Shown piece by piece: positions 27,846-37,279 of a DNA stretch of 64,000 nt. Within the stretch, counting starts at the first letter, position 1. Every line of letters starts with the position of its first letter. This DNA comes from Mucilaginibacter conchicola (GTDB lineage: Bacteria > Bacteroidota > Bacteroidia > Sphingobacteriales > Sphingobacteriaceae): positions 765 through 64,764 of the forward strand of contig NZ_QWDC01000004.1 of assembly GCF_003432115.1 (NCBI RefSeq). Direction: 5' to 3'. A program made the position numbers and the translations under genes. The notes beneath the pieces were generated by a model. That model searched no databases. It saw only the letters and a program-made list of their open reading frames with translations, and had not been told where the DNA came from.

Positions 27846-28301
27846 ATGGGAAACCAACAAATTTTCGAATCAAACGGCAACGGTTCAGCAATTGATAAAG
27901 TACTTTATACCGGTAAGGTACATATCACCGGTGGCAGAGATGGCTCTGCGAAAAGCACCGACGGGCATTTAGATGTCAAATTAACAAGTCCAGGTACTCC
28001 GGGTGATGGTACTAACCCTGAGCAGCTTTTTGCAGCAGGCTGGTCTGCTTGTTTCATAGGTGCAATGCGCCACAATGCCTCGACTTTGCAGATCGCCCTG
28101 CCGGATGACCTTGCAGTTAATGCTGAAGTGGACCTGGCTTTAGGTAGCGAAGGTTTTGCCCTGCAAGCCCGCCTTAATGTATCATTACCAGGTTTAAGCG
28201 ATGACGATGCACGCAAAGTAATTGAAAAAGCACACCAGACCTGTCCTTACTCAAAAGCTACACGCGGAAATATAAACGTCCAGATCAACCTTATCAGATA
28301 A
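27846..28301 (+). CDS. ohr: organic hydroperoxide resistance protein (Ohr)
   Basis: This 151-residue OsmC-fold protein has the Arg in 'TGGRDG', the peroxidatic Cys in 'AAGWSACFIGAM' and the resolving Cys in 'HQTCPYSKATRGN', all complete. Ohr reduces organic and lipid hydroperoxides with lipoyl-type dithiols. It ends the detoxification cluster; a bidirectional-looking terminator separates it from the convergent tetR gene. Confidence 0.93.
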   Translation: MGNQQIFESNGNGSAIDKVLYTGKVHITGGRDGSAKSTDGHLDVKLTSPGTPGDGTNPEQLFAAGWSACFIGAMRHNASTLQIALPDDLAVNAEVDLALGSEGFALQARLNVSLPGLSDDDARKVIEKAHQTCPYSKATRGNINVQINLIR

Positions 28302-28330
28302 TTGGGTCTTATCATCTCTCGACCAGGACA

Positions 28331-28366
28331 ACAAAAGGGGAGAAGGTTGCTTCTCCTTTTTTGTTA
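28331..28366. terminator. bidirectional terminator between ohr and tetR
   Basis: ACAAAAGGGGAGAAG-GTTG-CTTCTCCTTTTTTGT forms a hairpin with a T-rich arm on the plus strand and a C/T-rich arm on the minus strand (CCCCTTTTGT). It lies between convergent genes. Confidence 0.8.
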
Positions 28367-28380
28367 GTGTCTGGAACCGC

Positions 28381-28974
28381 CTATGGCCTTTTCAATACTA
28401 AGCGCAGCACTAACTCTTTTCGCTCTTGGATGATCTGGTCAAAGTCCTCTTTCGCGATTTGGAAAAACTGCCGGTACAGCGGAGCCATCATGATCGGATA
28501 GGACAAAAGAGCAAAAAGGTTCATCAGGAAATTGACAGGGCTCATTTTTTCGATCCGACCGGCACTGATCTCTGCCTCCACTTCTTCCAGAAAAATTTGT
28601 ACAGGGCCCGCTTTGATTTCCGCAACAAGTTGTTGTCCGGCTTTATTTAATTCCGTGACCATAAAAGTCTCCTCATAAGGAAAAGACATCATTTCTTTTA
28701 AATAAATATCTATGATCTCGGTCACCTTCTCTTCAAATGAAGCGGATGAACCCATGGCATCGTCCAGCCTGTTGCTTAGGGCGATCATCGATTCCTGGAA
28801 AACCTGCATGATCAACTGATCGCGGGTTCGGTAATAGTAATGTACAGCAGAACGGTTGATCCCTGCTGCGTCTGCTATTTCCTGGGTGGTAGCAAATAGT
28901 TTTCCTTCTCCAAACAACATCCGTTTGGTGGTATCTTTGATCAGTTGCTCTGTCCCTGTATCTTTTAAAGGCAT
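28381..28974 (-). CDS. TetR/AcrR-family regulator
   Basis: This 197-residue protein has the TetR helix-turn-helix in residues 10-55 ('TTQEIADAAGINRSAVHYYYRTRDQL', in parts) and a C-terminal ligand-binding region with no recognised match. Its start codon directly follows the stop of the ABC-F gene (TAA then ATG), so the two are co-translated. It probably represses its own operon through the 19-bp inverted repeat at 30.6 kb. Confidence 0.9.
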   Translation of the reverse strand: MPLKDTGTEQLIKDTTKRMLFGEGKLFATTQEIADAAGINRSAVHYYYRTRDQLIMQVFQESMIALSNRLDDAMGSSASFEEKVTEIIDIYLKEMMSFPYEETFMVTELNKAGQQLVAEIKAGPVQIFLEEVEAEISAGRIEKMSPVNFLMNLFALLSYPIMMAPLYRQFFQIAKEDFDQIIQERKELVLRLVLKRP

Positions 28975-30573
28975 TTATGAACGTTTTAAGTGAATATGTT
29001 TATTTATTTTCATCCCGTCAATAAATGCTTTATCGTGAGATACAACAAGCATTGTTCCCTTATAGATATTGAGTGATGCCGTAAGGGTTTCGAGACTTTG
29101 TATGTCTAAATTATTGCTGGGCTCATCCAGTATCAACATATCCGGAGCTTGATCCAGGACCGAGAGGCAGCAAAGCGCTAATTTCATTTTTTCACCACCG
29201 CTCAAGTTCCCGCATTTCCTGTCCCAGCTTTCTTTCGGAAATTGAGAATAGATGAGCAAGGACTTTAGTTCATGCTCCTCCAGATTGCGGGCGTTATACC
29301 CACTAAGCTGTTCGTAAACGGAGCGAGCGGGCCTGATCATCGAGTAATCTTGGTCAAGATGTAAAAAATTAAATTCCTGTAGTATCAAACTACCTGATGA
29401 TGGTAACATTTTTCCTGTAATTAAACCGATCAGTGTCGATTTCCCCGTACCATTATCTCCGGAAAGTTGAATACGTTCACCGGAACGTATCTGGAATGAT
29501 AACGGTAATTCCCAAAGATGTATATCGTTATAACTATAATTTAATGCTTCGGCGTCGATCAATAATTTACCTTCATGCAGCGCAGGCGACCCAATGTCAA
29601 TCCTTAGCACCTGGTTCTGCTGTATCTGTGAGCGGAGTTCCTGAATATCACTGATCAACCCTGCGTTCTTCTCCTGATGGGTATCCATCAGTTTGGCTGT
29701 GCTTTGCTCCGCTTTGCTCTTGAGGCCGCCTGAAATGATCCGCGGTAACGAATTGCTCTGACCCAATGACCTGCCACGTGATTCTTTCCTTTGCCGCTGT
29801 TCTGTCAGTTCCCTTGCTTTTTGCTGCGTTTGTTTTAGTGTTTTTGCCCGTTCGTCCAGTTGCGACTGAAGTGCGGTGACCTTGTTTTCTTTCTGTAACC
29901 GGTAAAACTCATAGTTGCCGCCAAAAACCTCCAAACCAACACGGGTCATTTCGATCGTCTTCGTAATGCTGTTCAAAAGCGTGCGGTCGTGACTAACCAT
30001 TAGTATGGTGGCCGGGCTTGATTCGATGAGTTTATAGACTGCTGATCTCCCTGACGCATCAAGATGGTTGGTGGGTTCGTCCAGAACGATCACGGCGGGT
30101 TGCCAGATGCTGATGCCGGCCAGAAAAACTTTGGTTTTCTCGCCACCGCTTAGCTCATTCAGACGCTGTTCAAAGCCTAAATGTTTGAGTCCCCATTCAT
30201 TAAGAGCGGTCCTTACCTTTGTTTCGATCTCCCAGTCATCTTCCAGCTCGTCATACAAAGAAAGGTCGGAACTTCCTTCTGTGATCAGCTCGATCGCGCG
30301 AAGCTTTTTATCTGCCTTAAGTACTTCTGCAATGGTCAAACTATCGTACTCGCCAAGATGCTGTGGAACGAACCATGAGATTTCATTGGTTTGAACCTCG
30401 CCGGCAGATGGCAATAAATTACCCGCAACTATCTTTAATAGTGTTGATTTTCCAACACCATTGTTTCCAATAAGAGCGGTCTTCTCTCCGTTTGCGATAC
30501 TCAGGCTTAACGGGCCGAATAAACTCGATTTATCCGGATGCTCGTAAATTATTGTGTTGATGCGAATGCTCAT
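28975..30573 (-). CDS. ABC-F family ATPase
   Basis: This 532-residue soluble protein has two ABC ATPase domains joined by a charged coiled linker (about residues 215-310). Walker A motifs are GNNGVGKST (about 36) and GDNGTGKST (about 370), and signatures LSGGEKTK (about 140) and LSGGEKMK (about 456). No membrane segments are present. ABC-F proteins act on the ribosome; some give antibiotic resistance and others tune translation. The paired TetR and palindromic operator suggest an inducible, possibly resistance-related member; which one is not clear. Confidence 0.92.
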   Translation of the reverse strand: MSIRINTIIYEHPDKSSLFGPLSLSIANGEKTALIGNNGVGKSTLLKIVAGNLLPSAGEVQTNEISWFVPQHLGEYDSLTIAEVLKADKKLRAIELITEGSSDLSLYDELEDDWEIETKVRTALNEWGLKHLGFEQRLNELSGGEKTKVFLAGISIWQPAVIVLDEPTNHLDASGRSAVYKLIESSPATILMVSHDRTLLNSITKTIEMTRVGLEVFGGNYEFYRLQKENKVTALQSQLDERAKTLKQTQQKARELTEQRQRKESRGRSLGQSNSLPRIISGGLKSKAEQSTAKLMDTHQEKNAGLISDIQELRSQIQQNQVLRIDIGSPALHEGKLLIDAEALNYSYNDIHLWELPLSFQIRSGERIQLSGDNGTGKSTLIGLITGKMLPSSGSLILQEFNFLHLDQDYSMIRPARSVYEQLSGYNARNLEEHELKSLLIYSQFPKESWDRKCGNLSGGEKMKLALCCLSVLDQAPDMLILDEPSNNLDIQSLETLTASLNIYKGTMLVVSHDKAFIDGMKINKHIHLKRS

Positions 30574-30596
30574 AGAATGATATTAAGGTAGTCATC

Positions 30597-30641
30597 ACTT
30601 TTATTAAACAATTTTATTCAACAAAATTGTTTAATAAAAGT
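30597..30641. promoter_or_regulatory. perfect 19-bp inverted repeat upstream of the ABC-F/tetR operon
   Basis: ACTTTTATTAAACAATTTT (30597-30615) and its exact complement (30623-30641) flank a 7-base spacer. It starts 24 bases upstream of the ABC-F start codon, in the divergent promoter region. Given its length and position it is most simply a TetR operator, perhaps two dimers, although a leader hairpin for attenuation of the ABC-F gene is also possible. Confidence 0.7.
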
Positions 30642-30804
30642 TAATTCTCCAAATTTGCTTTGTTATATTCGTTGTGAATATTGTCCTGTTTGCCGGCGAC
30701 TTTGTCCGTTTCACCCGATTAATGAATAATAAGGCATGCACAATTGTATTTTTGATAGTTGGTCGCGTTAGGCGGTCGTCCTCAAAACTTTTAGATGATA
30801 ATTT

Positions 30805-31836
30805 ATGAATTATAAGGTATCGCAAAAAAATATCAGGATAGCACCTTCCGTGATCTGGGGAAGTTCGATATTTATCGGGCTTCTATCATCTGTTCCCCAG
30901 ATCGCCGCGATGCATTTCAACCCTGCGGAGGCTGCGGTAAACGCTGCTATAACAGCGGCATTTGCGCTGGTTATGTGGTACTTTAACATCTACATGCTGA
31001 GCCGTGGTTCAAAACATAAGCCTTCACAATCGATATCTTATTCGAGACTTTACAAAAGTCTGCTTTTTGGCCTTATTGTGATGCTTGGGCTGGCCTGGAT
31101 ACAGCAACTCATATTATCCCACATCAATTTCGGGCCTGTAATGCTCATGGTAGAGGTTCGCGGCATACTTATCAATCTGGTCTTTTATATGTTCTTGCAT
31201 CTCGTGCAGCAGAATTATGAAAATCAGACGGTCAGCATGGAGCTGGAACGGATAAAGAACGATAACCTGGGCGCCCAATATGAACTTCTGAAGCAGCAGG
31301 TTAACCCGCATTTTCTATTTAATAGCCTCAATACCCTAAGGGCCATGGTGGAGACCCAAGATCCAGATGCGATTGATTTCATATTAAAATTATCGAATTT
31401 TTATCGCTACACCTTGGAAAGCAGAAAGCTTGACCTAATCCACGTTCATGAAGAAATGGAGATCTTAAAAGCATATCTTTTTTTGCAAAATGCAAGGTTC
31501 GAGGGAGGTTTTACTTTTCATGAGGATCTCCCTGACGAGGTATTGAAAACACTGATACCCCCGTTCACGCTGCAATTGCTCGTCGAGAATTGTATCAAAC
31601 ATAACGTGGTTTCGCTTGACAACCCCTTGCACCTCAGTCTATATGCTGAGGGACAGAAGATCATCCTGGAAAATCTTATCAGACTAAAAAAGTCAGAAGC
31701 CGGTTCGCTGGGTGTGGGATTAAACAATATACAATTGCGGTATCAGCACTTGATCGAGCGTGAGATCGAGATTAACAATGACGGTAAATTATTTCAAATT
31801 AAACTGCCAATCATAAATGAACATCATCATCATTGA
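30805..31836 (+). CDS. LytS/YehU-type sensor histidine kinase
   Basis: This 343-residue protein has four membrane helices in the first 130 residues, then a His_kinase domain with phosphoacceptor His169 in 'QQVNPHFLFNSLN', and an HATPase region ('LLVENCIKHNV', 'GVGLNNIQLRY'). It lacks a large extracellular sensor, so it may sense via membrane helices. Its stop lies 20 bases inside the LytTR regulator gene, so the two are translationally coupled. Confidence 0.92.
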   Translation: MNYKVSQKNIRIAPSVIWGSSIFIGLLSSVPQIAAMHFNPAEAAVNAAITAAFALVMWYFNIYMLSRGSKHKPSQSISYSRLYKSLLFGLIVMLGLAWIQQLILSHINFGPVMLMVEVRGILINLVFYMFLHLVQQNYENQTVSMELERIKNDNLGAQYELLKQQVNPHFLFNSLNTLRAMVETQDPDAIDFILKLSNFYRYTLESRKLDLIHVHEEMEILKAYLFLQNARFEGGFTFHEDLPDEVLKTLIPPFTLQLLVENCIKHNVVSLDNPLHLSLYAEGQKIILENLIRLKKSEAGSLGVGLNNIQLRYQHLIEREIEINNDGKLFQIKLPIINEHHHH

Positions 31837-32578
31837 AGACGAATTAAAGACCGCAAAGTCTTTGGAAAATATGATCATTAGCCTCCGGCCCGGAGCAAAT
31901 ATTACCGGGCGCTATCAAAGTGTTGAAAGCTCCGTTGCTGCTTTGTCTGCAAATGGGCAACCTGATCTTATCTTCATGGATATACAATTGGCCGACGGCC
32001 TTTCTTTTGAGATATTCAAAGAAGTGAAGATCACCTGCCCGGTAGTATTTTGTACAGCTTATGATGAGTATTCACTCGATGCCTTCAAAAGCAATGGCGT
32101 TGATTATGTTTTGAAACCTTTTTCGAAAGACGACATCCAAAATGCGCTTACAAAGGTGGACGAACTGAAGAATTTTTTCCAGCAGAAAGGCGTTCCTGAT
32201 CTGGGAGAATTACTGGGGAGATTCAGTGTACCGGAAGGGAAAACAACTTTTTTGGTTTTCAAAAACAACAAATACGCTACCATTCAAACCGAGGATATCG
32301 CCTATTTCTATATCCGGAACGAAAGCACGTCGATCATGTGTTTTAATAAACAGGAATACGCCATCAACCAGTCACTGGACCAGGTTGCCGGTGCAGTGTC
32401 CGCAAAGCAGTTTTTTCGGCTGAACAGGCAATATCTGATCAATTTTAGGGCGATAAATGAAGTTGAACATTATTTTATGCGTAAACTTTACGTTAAACTC
32501 ACTATCGAAACATCGGAAAAGTTGCTGATCAACAAAGAAAAGTCACACAGCTTCCTCGCCTGGATGGAAAATCGGTGA
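31817..32578 (+). CDS. LytTR-family response regulator
   Basis: This 253-residue protein has a receiver domain (acidic 'IIEDE', acceptor Asp55 in 'IFMDIQLA', Lys in 'LKPFSKDD') and a C-terminal LytTR DNA-binding domain (about 150-250, 'IAYFYIRNESTSIM', 'FFRLNRQYLIN'). It overlaps the upstream kinase by 20 bases and is its cognate partner. Confidence 0.93.
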   Translation: MNIIIIEDELKTAKSLENMIISLRPGANITGRYQSVESSVAALSANGQPDLIFMDIQLADGLSFEIFKEVKITCPVVFCTAYDEYSLDAFKSNGVDYVLKPFSKDDIQNALTKVDELKNFFQQKGVPDLGELLGRFSVPEGKTTFLVFKNNKYATIQTEDIAYFYIRNESTSIMCFNKQEYAINQSLDQVAGAVSAKQFFRLNRQYLINFRAINEVEHYFMRKLYVKLTIETSEKLLINKEKSHSFLAWMENR

Positions 32579-32704
32579 GATAACATTCGAAGGACCTTAA
32601 TAAAACCGCAACGTAATAATTATCTGTAATGATCGGGGGGGACAGGATTGGTGGAGAGCCCCACTCTGCTCGGTATTTCGAAGCGCCGGAACCCAATCTT
32701 AATT

Positions 32705-34954
32705 ATGAAATATAAATTTTTGATCACAGTACTGTTTGTTGTTGCTTCGTCAGCTTTAAGGGCTCAGGAAGTGGAAGAAACCCCTCAGCAATTATATAAC
32801 AGGCTGAGGAAAATGCCGCGAGATACGGCAAGATTATCGACATTGTTAAAGCTTGCAGAAGCTTATACGTATATGCCTCCGCAAGCCGAACGGATGGATA
32901 CGATCGCTTTTATCTTGAAAGAAGCGAAGCAGTTGAATGTAAAATTTAATGTACAAAAGTTCACTAACCATATCGATATTCTGGATGCGCAGAATAAGTA
33001 TGACAGGGACCAGAAGCTCAATGTTGAATCCCTTTTTCTCCCAATTACAGAACGCTGTAGAAAAACCGGTGATATGGCGAATGAATGCCGTGCCTGGCAG
33101 GCACTAGGCTTGAATGCGGGCTCTGAAAAGAGGTCCAAATCATATCAAATAGACTGCTTCCAAAAGGCTCTGGCGTTGGCTGTAAAATTAAACGATAATC
33201 AAAATGCCATCGACATCATCAGGAATATAGCTCAGCTTAATTTTGAGCAGGGGAACAATTACCTCGCCGAAAAAGAAATACTTCAAATCATAGATCCCCA
33301 AAGAAAGGCTTCGGTCAATAATTTGATGTATGCTTATGACCTTTTAAGCAGGGTATATTTCAGCGATGCAAATTATCACAAAGCAATGATTTATGGGCTC
33401 AAGGCTATTGAAGCAATGCGCCAGGCCCGTGACTCCTCCTACGCTTACGAGTTCTATTCCCGTATATCCGCAATACATAAAACACTAAATAATTTGCCGG
33501 AAAGTTTGGAATGGTCGTGGAAGGCTTATCGTCAGGTTGTAAAAACTAAAGAGCGGCCATGGGTCATCGTCTACGCAAAAACGAATGTGGTAAAGCGAAT
33601 GCTGGATTTGAATAAAGTGAAAGAGGGCCTGAGTTTCCTGAAAGTAAAGCCTGAAGAATATGCAAAGTTTGACCTTAATTCAAAATGGCAATATTCCTGG
33701 CAAATTGGCAATTGCTACCAAATGTTAAAAAAATACCAGCTTGCCAGGGAAAGCTTTTTTGAAATGATCAGGCTCGTGACCGTTGACTCGAATTATTTTT
33801 CTTTGAATGTGAAAGGGATTTCGTACCAGAGTCTGGGTGCTTTTTATCTCGAGACCAAGCAAAATCATCTTGCGAAACAAAATTTATTGAAAGCGCTGGA
33901 GTTTTTTAGAAAGGACGAATCCGTTGTCTTTTTAAAAGATGTCTATCAGGCGCTGTTCAGAGCAGACTCAGCGACTCACAATTATCAGCAGGCGATTTCA
34001 TTTCTTTTAAAGCGGGATAAACTCAAAGACAGTATTTTCAATATTGAAAAAAGCAAAAAAGTACAGGAATTACAGGTCGTTTTTGATACCGAACAGAAAA
34101 ATAAAAATATTAATGAATTGCAGGCTAAGGACAAATTACAGCAATTGAGTTTGAAAAGTGCCGGGGACATGCGAAATCTGCTGATTGCCGGATTTTTGAT
34201 GTTGATCATTATCATGATGCTATTGTACAGGCAAACGCAAGTTTCTAAAAAGAACAGTAACCTTATTCAGGGTAAAAATCAAGTTCTCGAGCGTTTTCTA
34301 AAAGAGAAAGAGTGGTTGCTCAAGGAGGTTCATCATCGGGTGAAGAACAACCTCCACACCGTGATCTGTTTGCTGGAATCGCAGGCCAGGTTCCTGAAGG
34401 ACGACGCGCTGAAAGCGATCGAGACCAGCCAGAACCGCATATTCGCCATGTCGCTCATTCATCAGAAATTGTACCGTTCAGAGGACGTTAAAACGATCGA
34501 TATGGCGGAGTATATACCGGAATTGATCAGGAACCTGGAAAAAAGTTTTGATTTGTCGGAGCAGATAGGTTTTGAGCTCGATATCGCTTCGGTTTCTCTG
34601 AATGCAGGCTACGCAATCCCACTTGGACTGATCATCAATGAAGCGGTTACCAATGCTGTAAAATATGCATTTCCTGAAGGGAGACCCGGTCGCATCTCAA
34701 TACTTTTTTACTGGTTCGAAGAGGAGATGGTACTGACGATCGCAGACAACGGTGTTGGCTTGCCGTCTCATTTCAAACACCGTTCGGTCCAATCCCTGGG
34801 AATGGACCTGATGAATGGCTTATGTAATGATATTGATGGCGAGATATCCGTTGACTCGAATATTGGAACAAGGATCATGGTAAGTTTTAATCCTTCCGGG
34901 GACTTTGACGATAAGGTGCCTGCTAGCAGCCGTGAAAATGATCATTGGAGCTGA
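32705..34954 (+). CDS. TPR-containing HisKA_2 sensor histidine kinase
   Basis: The product (749 residues from the ATG at 32705; the frame opens earlier at 32648) has a signal-like N-terminus ending SALRAQ, a long periplasmic helical TPR-like region (about 30-480), one membrane helix (about 495-515, 'LLIAGFLMLIIIMMLLY'), a coiled segment, a HisKA_2 domain with His543 in 'LKEVHHRVKNNL', and an HATPase domain ('NEAVTNAVKYAFPEG', 'DNGVGLP'). This is the usual Bacteroidota tetratricopeptide kinase design. It follows the LytS/LytTR pair but no regulator of its own is adjacent. Confidence 0.9.
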   Translation: MKYKFLITVLFVVASSALRAQEVEETPQQLYNRLRKMPRDTARLSTLLKLAEAYTYMPPQAERMDTIAFILKEAKQLNVKFNVQKFTNHIDILDAQNKYDRDQKLNVESLFLPITERCRKTGDMANECRAWQALGLNAGSEKRSKSYQIDCFQKALALAVKLNDNQNAIDIIRNIAQLNFEQGNNYLAEKEILQIIDPQRKASVNNLMYAYDLLSRVYFSDANYHKAMIYGLKAIEAMRQARDSSYAYEFYSRISAIHKTLNNLPESLEWSWKAYRQVVKTKERPWVIVYAKTNVVKRMLDLNKVKEGLSFLKVKPEEYAKFDLNSKWQYSWQIGNCYQMLKKYQLARESFFEMIRLVTVDSNYFSLNVKGISYQSLGAFYLETKQNHLAKQNLLKALEFFRKDESVVFLKDVYQALFRADSATHNYQQAISFLLKRDKLKDSIFNIEKSKKVQELQVVFDTEQKNKNINELQAKDKLQQLSLKSAGDMRNLLIAGFLMLIIIMMLLYRQTQVSKKNSNLIQGKNQVLERFLKEKEWLLKEVHHRVKNNLHTVICLLESQARFLKDDALKAIETSQNRIFAMSLIHQKLYRSEDVKTIDMAEYIPELIRNLEKSFDLSEQIGFELDIASVSLNAGYAIPLGLIINEAVTNAVKYAFPEGRPGRISILFYWFEEEMVLTIADNGVGLPSHFKHRSVQSLGMDLMNGLCNDIDGEISVDSNIGTRIMVSFNPSGDFDDKVPASSRENDHWS

Positions 34955-34995
34955 TCGCGTGAATTTGTCCGGTTTTAGGCAATTTCAATGTCGTC

Positions 34996-35013
34996 CATTC
35001 CCGCTTGGGAATG
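34996..35013 (+). other. small hairpin after the kinase gene
   Basis: CATTCCC-GCTT-GGGAATG is a perfect 7-bp hairpin 42 bases after the kinase stop. It lacks a T tract, so it is a weak terminator candidate at best. Confidence 0.3.
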
Positions 35014-35107
35014 CCTGCCTCAGCCACGGATTTGCCCGGCTCGGCTTTAAAATACTGTTTCCAGACCCGTCCTGATATTAGTTTTGAGACATCAAGAAAC
35101 AAACACT

Positions 35108-36031
35108 ATGAAAAAAATCAGCTTATTATGTTTTCTCGGCCTTGCGATGATGTCCTGCAAAAAGAACCACGACCAGACGGAACCGGTTGAAAACAATATC
35201 GACTATCACCAGACTGCTCAGACGAAGTTTGCGCAGGTTGATAATGTGAAATTCGCTTACAGAACCCTTGGCGAAAAACCCGGCATACCGCTGGTACTTG
35301 TTGCTTCACTTGGAAGTTCCATGGACGACTGGGATCCTGCCGTTACCAATGGCCTGGCGCAGCAAAGCAAAGTGATCCTGTTCGATATTGAAGGCGTTGG
35401 TTCTTCAACCGGTAAAACCGCTGACAATATCGCTGACATGGCAAAGGGGGCAGTAAAATTCATAAAAGCGATGGGATATGAAAAAGTGAACCTGATGGGA
35501 TTTTCCATGGGGAGTTTTATTTCACAGCAGATCATACTGACCGAGCCCGGCCTTGTCAATAAGCTTATCCTTACCGGAACCGGTCCCAAAGGTGCGGTTG
35601 GTCTCAGCAATTTGCCCAACCTGCTCGCCGCATCGGCCGGTTTAAGTGCTGAAGAAAGTTTTCTGAAATTTGCATTCACTTCATCTGACAACAGCATTGC
35701 TGCAGGCAAGGCAGCCTGGGCACGTACATTAAAGCGAACCGTTGATCGTGACGCACCATTGAGTCCGGAAGCTGGTGGTGCTGAGTTAAAGGCGGTCCTG
35801 GGCTGGGCGCAGCCTGCCCCGGGTGCATTAGATGAACTCAAAAAAGTTAGCCAGCCGGTTCTGATCGCGCAGGGCGAAGAGGATATTCCTTTACCGGTCG
35901 TTAATGCAAGGAATCTGGCCAAAAGCCTTCCTAATGCAAAACTGATCGTCTACAGCGATGCCGGACATGCTTCTTTTTTTCAATACCATGAAGAATTCGT
36001 TATCGCAGCAAATGCATTTTTAAAGAATTAA
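35108..36031 (+). CDS. alpha/beta hydrolase lipoprotein
   Basis: This 307-residue protein (from ATG 35108) has a lipobox MMSC (Cys about 16) and an alpha/beta-hydrolase domain with nucleophile Ser in 'GFSMGSF' and late His in 'DAGHASFF'. The Ser nucleophile sets it apart from the Asp-type hydrolases at 7.8-27.8 kb and suggests esterase, lactonase or related activity. It is a single gene with its own terminator at 36054-36090. Confidence 0.88.
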   Translation: MKKISLLCFLGLAMMSCKKNHDQTEPVENNIDYHQTAQTKFAQVDNVKFAYRTLGEKPGIPLVLVASLGSSMDDWDPAVTNGLAQQSKVILFDIEGVGSSTGKTADNIADMAKGAVKFIKAMGYEKVNLMGFSMGSFISQQIILTEPGLVNKLILTGTGPKGAVGLSNLPNLLAASAGLSAEESFLKFAFTSSDNSIAAGKAAWARTLKRTVDRDAPLSPEAGGAELKAVLGWAQPAPGALDELKKVSQPVLIAQGEEDIPLPVVNARNLAKSLPNAKLIVYSDAGHASFFQYHEEFVIAANAFLKN

Positions 36032-36053
36032 ACGGTATCAATCACAGTTTCGG

Positions 36054-36090
36054 ACACCTCAATGCAAGTTTGTATTGGGGTGTTTGTTTT
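36054..36090 (+). terminator. Rho-independent terminator
   Basis: ACACCTCAAT / ATTGGGGTGT forms a 10-bp stem with one G-T pair, followed by TTGTTTT. It lies 22 bases after the lipoprotein hydrolase stop. Confidence 0.8.
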
Positions 36091-36136
36091 AGATGTGCTG
36101 AATGACCGGGTTGAAAGGGAGGATGTTTACACGAAA

Positions 36137-37279
36137 TTAAAAACCGATCTTCACTTGTAATCCGCTTTGCAAAAGATTGAAGCGCTGGTCTGCATAACGG
36201 GTTACGGGGACCTTTACGAAGGGTTCAATAATTACCGGGTGTTGCTTGTATCGGAATACCTGCAGGCCTATAGAAAGGTCATAGAAAGCGACAAACCTGT
36301 CCTTTTTAAGTTCTTGGTTTGTCAAAACGGCTTCCGTCACTTCCTGGATATTGATCGTCTCGGTATGCTCGCGACCATTCTCGTCGACAAATGTGTTGAC
36401 GACAGATTTTGATTCTGTGAATTCCAGCGTTCTGTTCTGGTTGATCACCGGCAACACGGAAACACCGGCATGAGCATATACATTGGATGTCAACCGGTAG
36501 TTCAGCCTAAGCGGTATATTCAGACCACGGAGATCGGCGACGCCGCGTGTAAGCCTTTTTTCCGGATCTGCTGCAGTCGGCATCATGGAGGAACGTATTT
36601 CTGAGCCTGCTCCTAAATAATAGATTCCGGATCCTAAAGATACCCGTTCGGACAGTGCATAATTGATGTCGATGCCTGCCGTCCCGTTGCTCTTGCCGCG
36701 ATTGTCAAGCCCGGAGCCGGCACCAAAACTGAAACTCCATCTTTTCCCTGCAGAAGGTGACGTGTTTTTCCTCGAATCGTCCCGTGACAGGATGTTTTGT
36801 GCCATATAACCACTTGTCTCAAATGAGCTGTCCCTTAAGCCTGCGTGGCGTATGTTAATTTCCCCAACGACTTCAGGTCGATGTATACTTTCAGGAAATA
36901 CCATGGCAGGTTTTCCCAGATCAGCGGCCCTTCTGTGACCCTTCCCGCTGACGTGGCCTGATATGCCTACGTTTCGCGTTTTGTTTGCAGCGTCTTGCTC
37001 CCCGTGGCCCGGGCTGCTATTTCTGTCAGTTTGGAGAACCGGGGCTACAAACTTTTGAACGGCAACAACTTCTTCACGTGGATCTCCTTTCTCTGCATGA
37101 TACATTTTATAAAGCACGCCCAGCACGAATATGAGCAGCGCGGCCGCGGCCAGCCGCCGATAGCTTGCCGTTCCTCTCCTTTTTTTGGCGCTGACGAATT
37201 CCTCCCATGCACCTTCACGATAACCAGCTTCGTAGGTGGTCAACTCGTTTTTGATATGTTCGAAAAGGTCTTTTTTCAT
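36137..37279 (-). CDS. membrane-anchored beta-barrel protein coupled to an ECF sigma factor
   Basis: This 380-residue protein has a soluble N-terminus (1-40, 'YREGAWEEFVSAKKRR'), one membrane helix (about 43-60, 'LAAAALLIFVLGVLYKMY'), a low-complexity periplasmic linker (65-170) and a C-terminal outer-membrane beta-barrel-like domain (about 175-380, 'LSERVSLGSGIYYLGAG', 'NVYAHAGVSVLPVI'). Its ATG overlaps the sigma-factor stop by 4 bases. The position and the cytoplasmic N-terminus suggest an anti-sigma role, with the beta region as sensor or surface part. That is inference; no FecR or zinc-anti-sigma motif is seen. Confidence 0.78.
   Translation of the reverse strand: MKKDLFEHIKNELTTYEAGYREGAWEEFVSAKKRRGTASYRRLAAAALLIFVLGVLYKMYHAEKGDPREEVVAVQKFVAPVLQTDRNSSPGHGEQDAANKTRNVGISGHVSGKGHRRAADLGKPAMVFPESIHRPEVVGEINIRHAGLRDSSFETSGYMAQNILSRDDSRKNTSPSAGKRWSFSFGAGSGLDNRGKSNGTAGIDINYALSERVSLGSGIYYLGAGSEIRSSMMPTAADPEKRLTRGVADLRGLNIPLRLNYRLTSNVYAHAGVSVLPVINQNRTLEFTESKSVVNTFVDENGREHTETINIQEVTEAVLTNQELKKDRFVAFYDLSIGLQVFRYKQHPVIIEPFVKVPVTRYADQRFNLLQSGLQVKIGF

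Noticed and set aside
35257-35922. 221-residue minus-strand open frame
   Set aside because: It lies opposite the lipoprotein hydrolase, is rich in Ser/Pro/Arg, and shows no motif; the plus-strand frame has clear hydrolase motifs.
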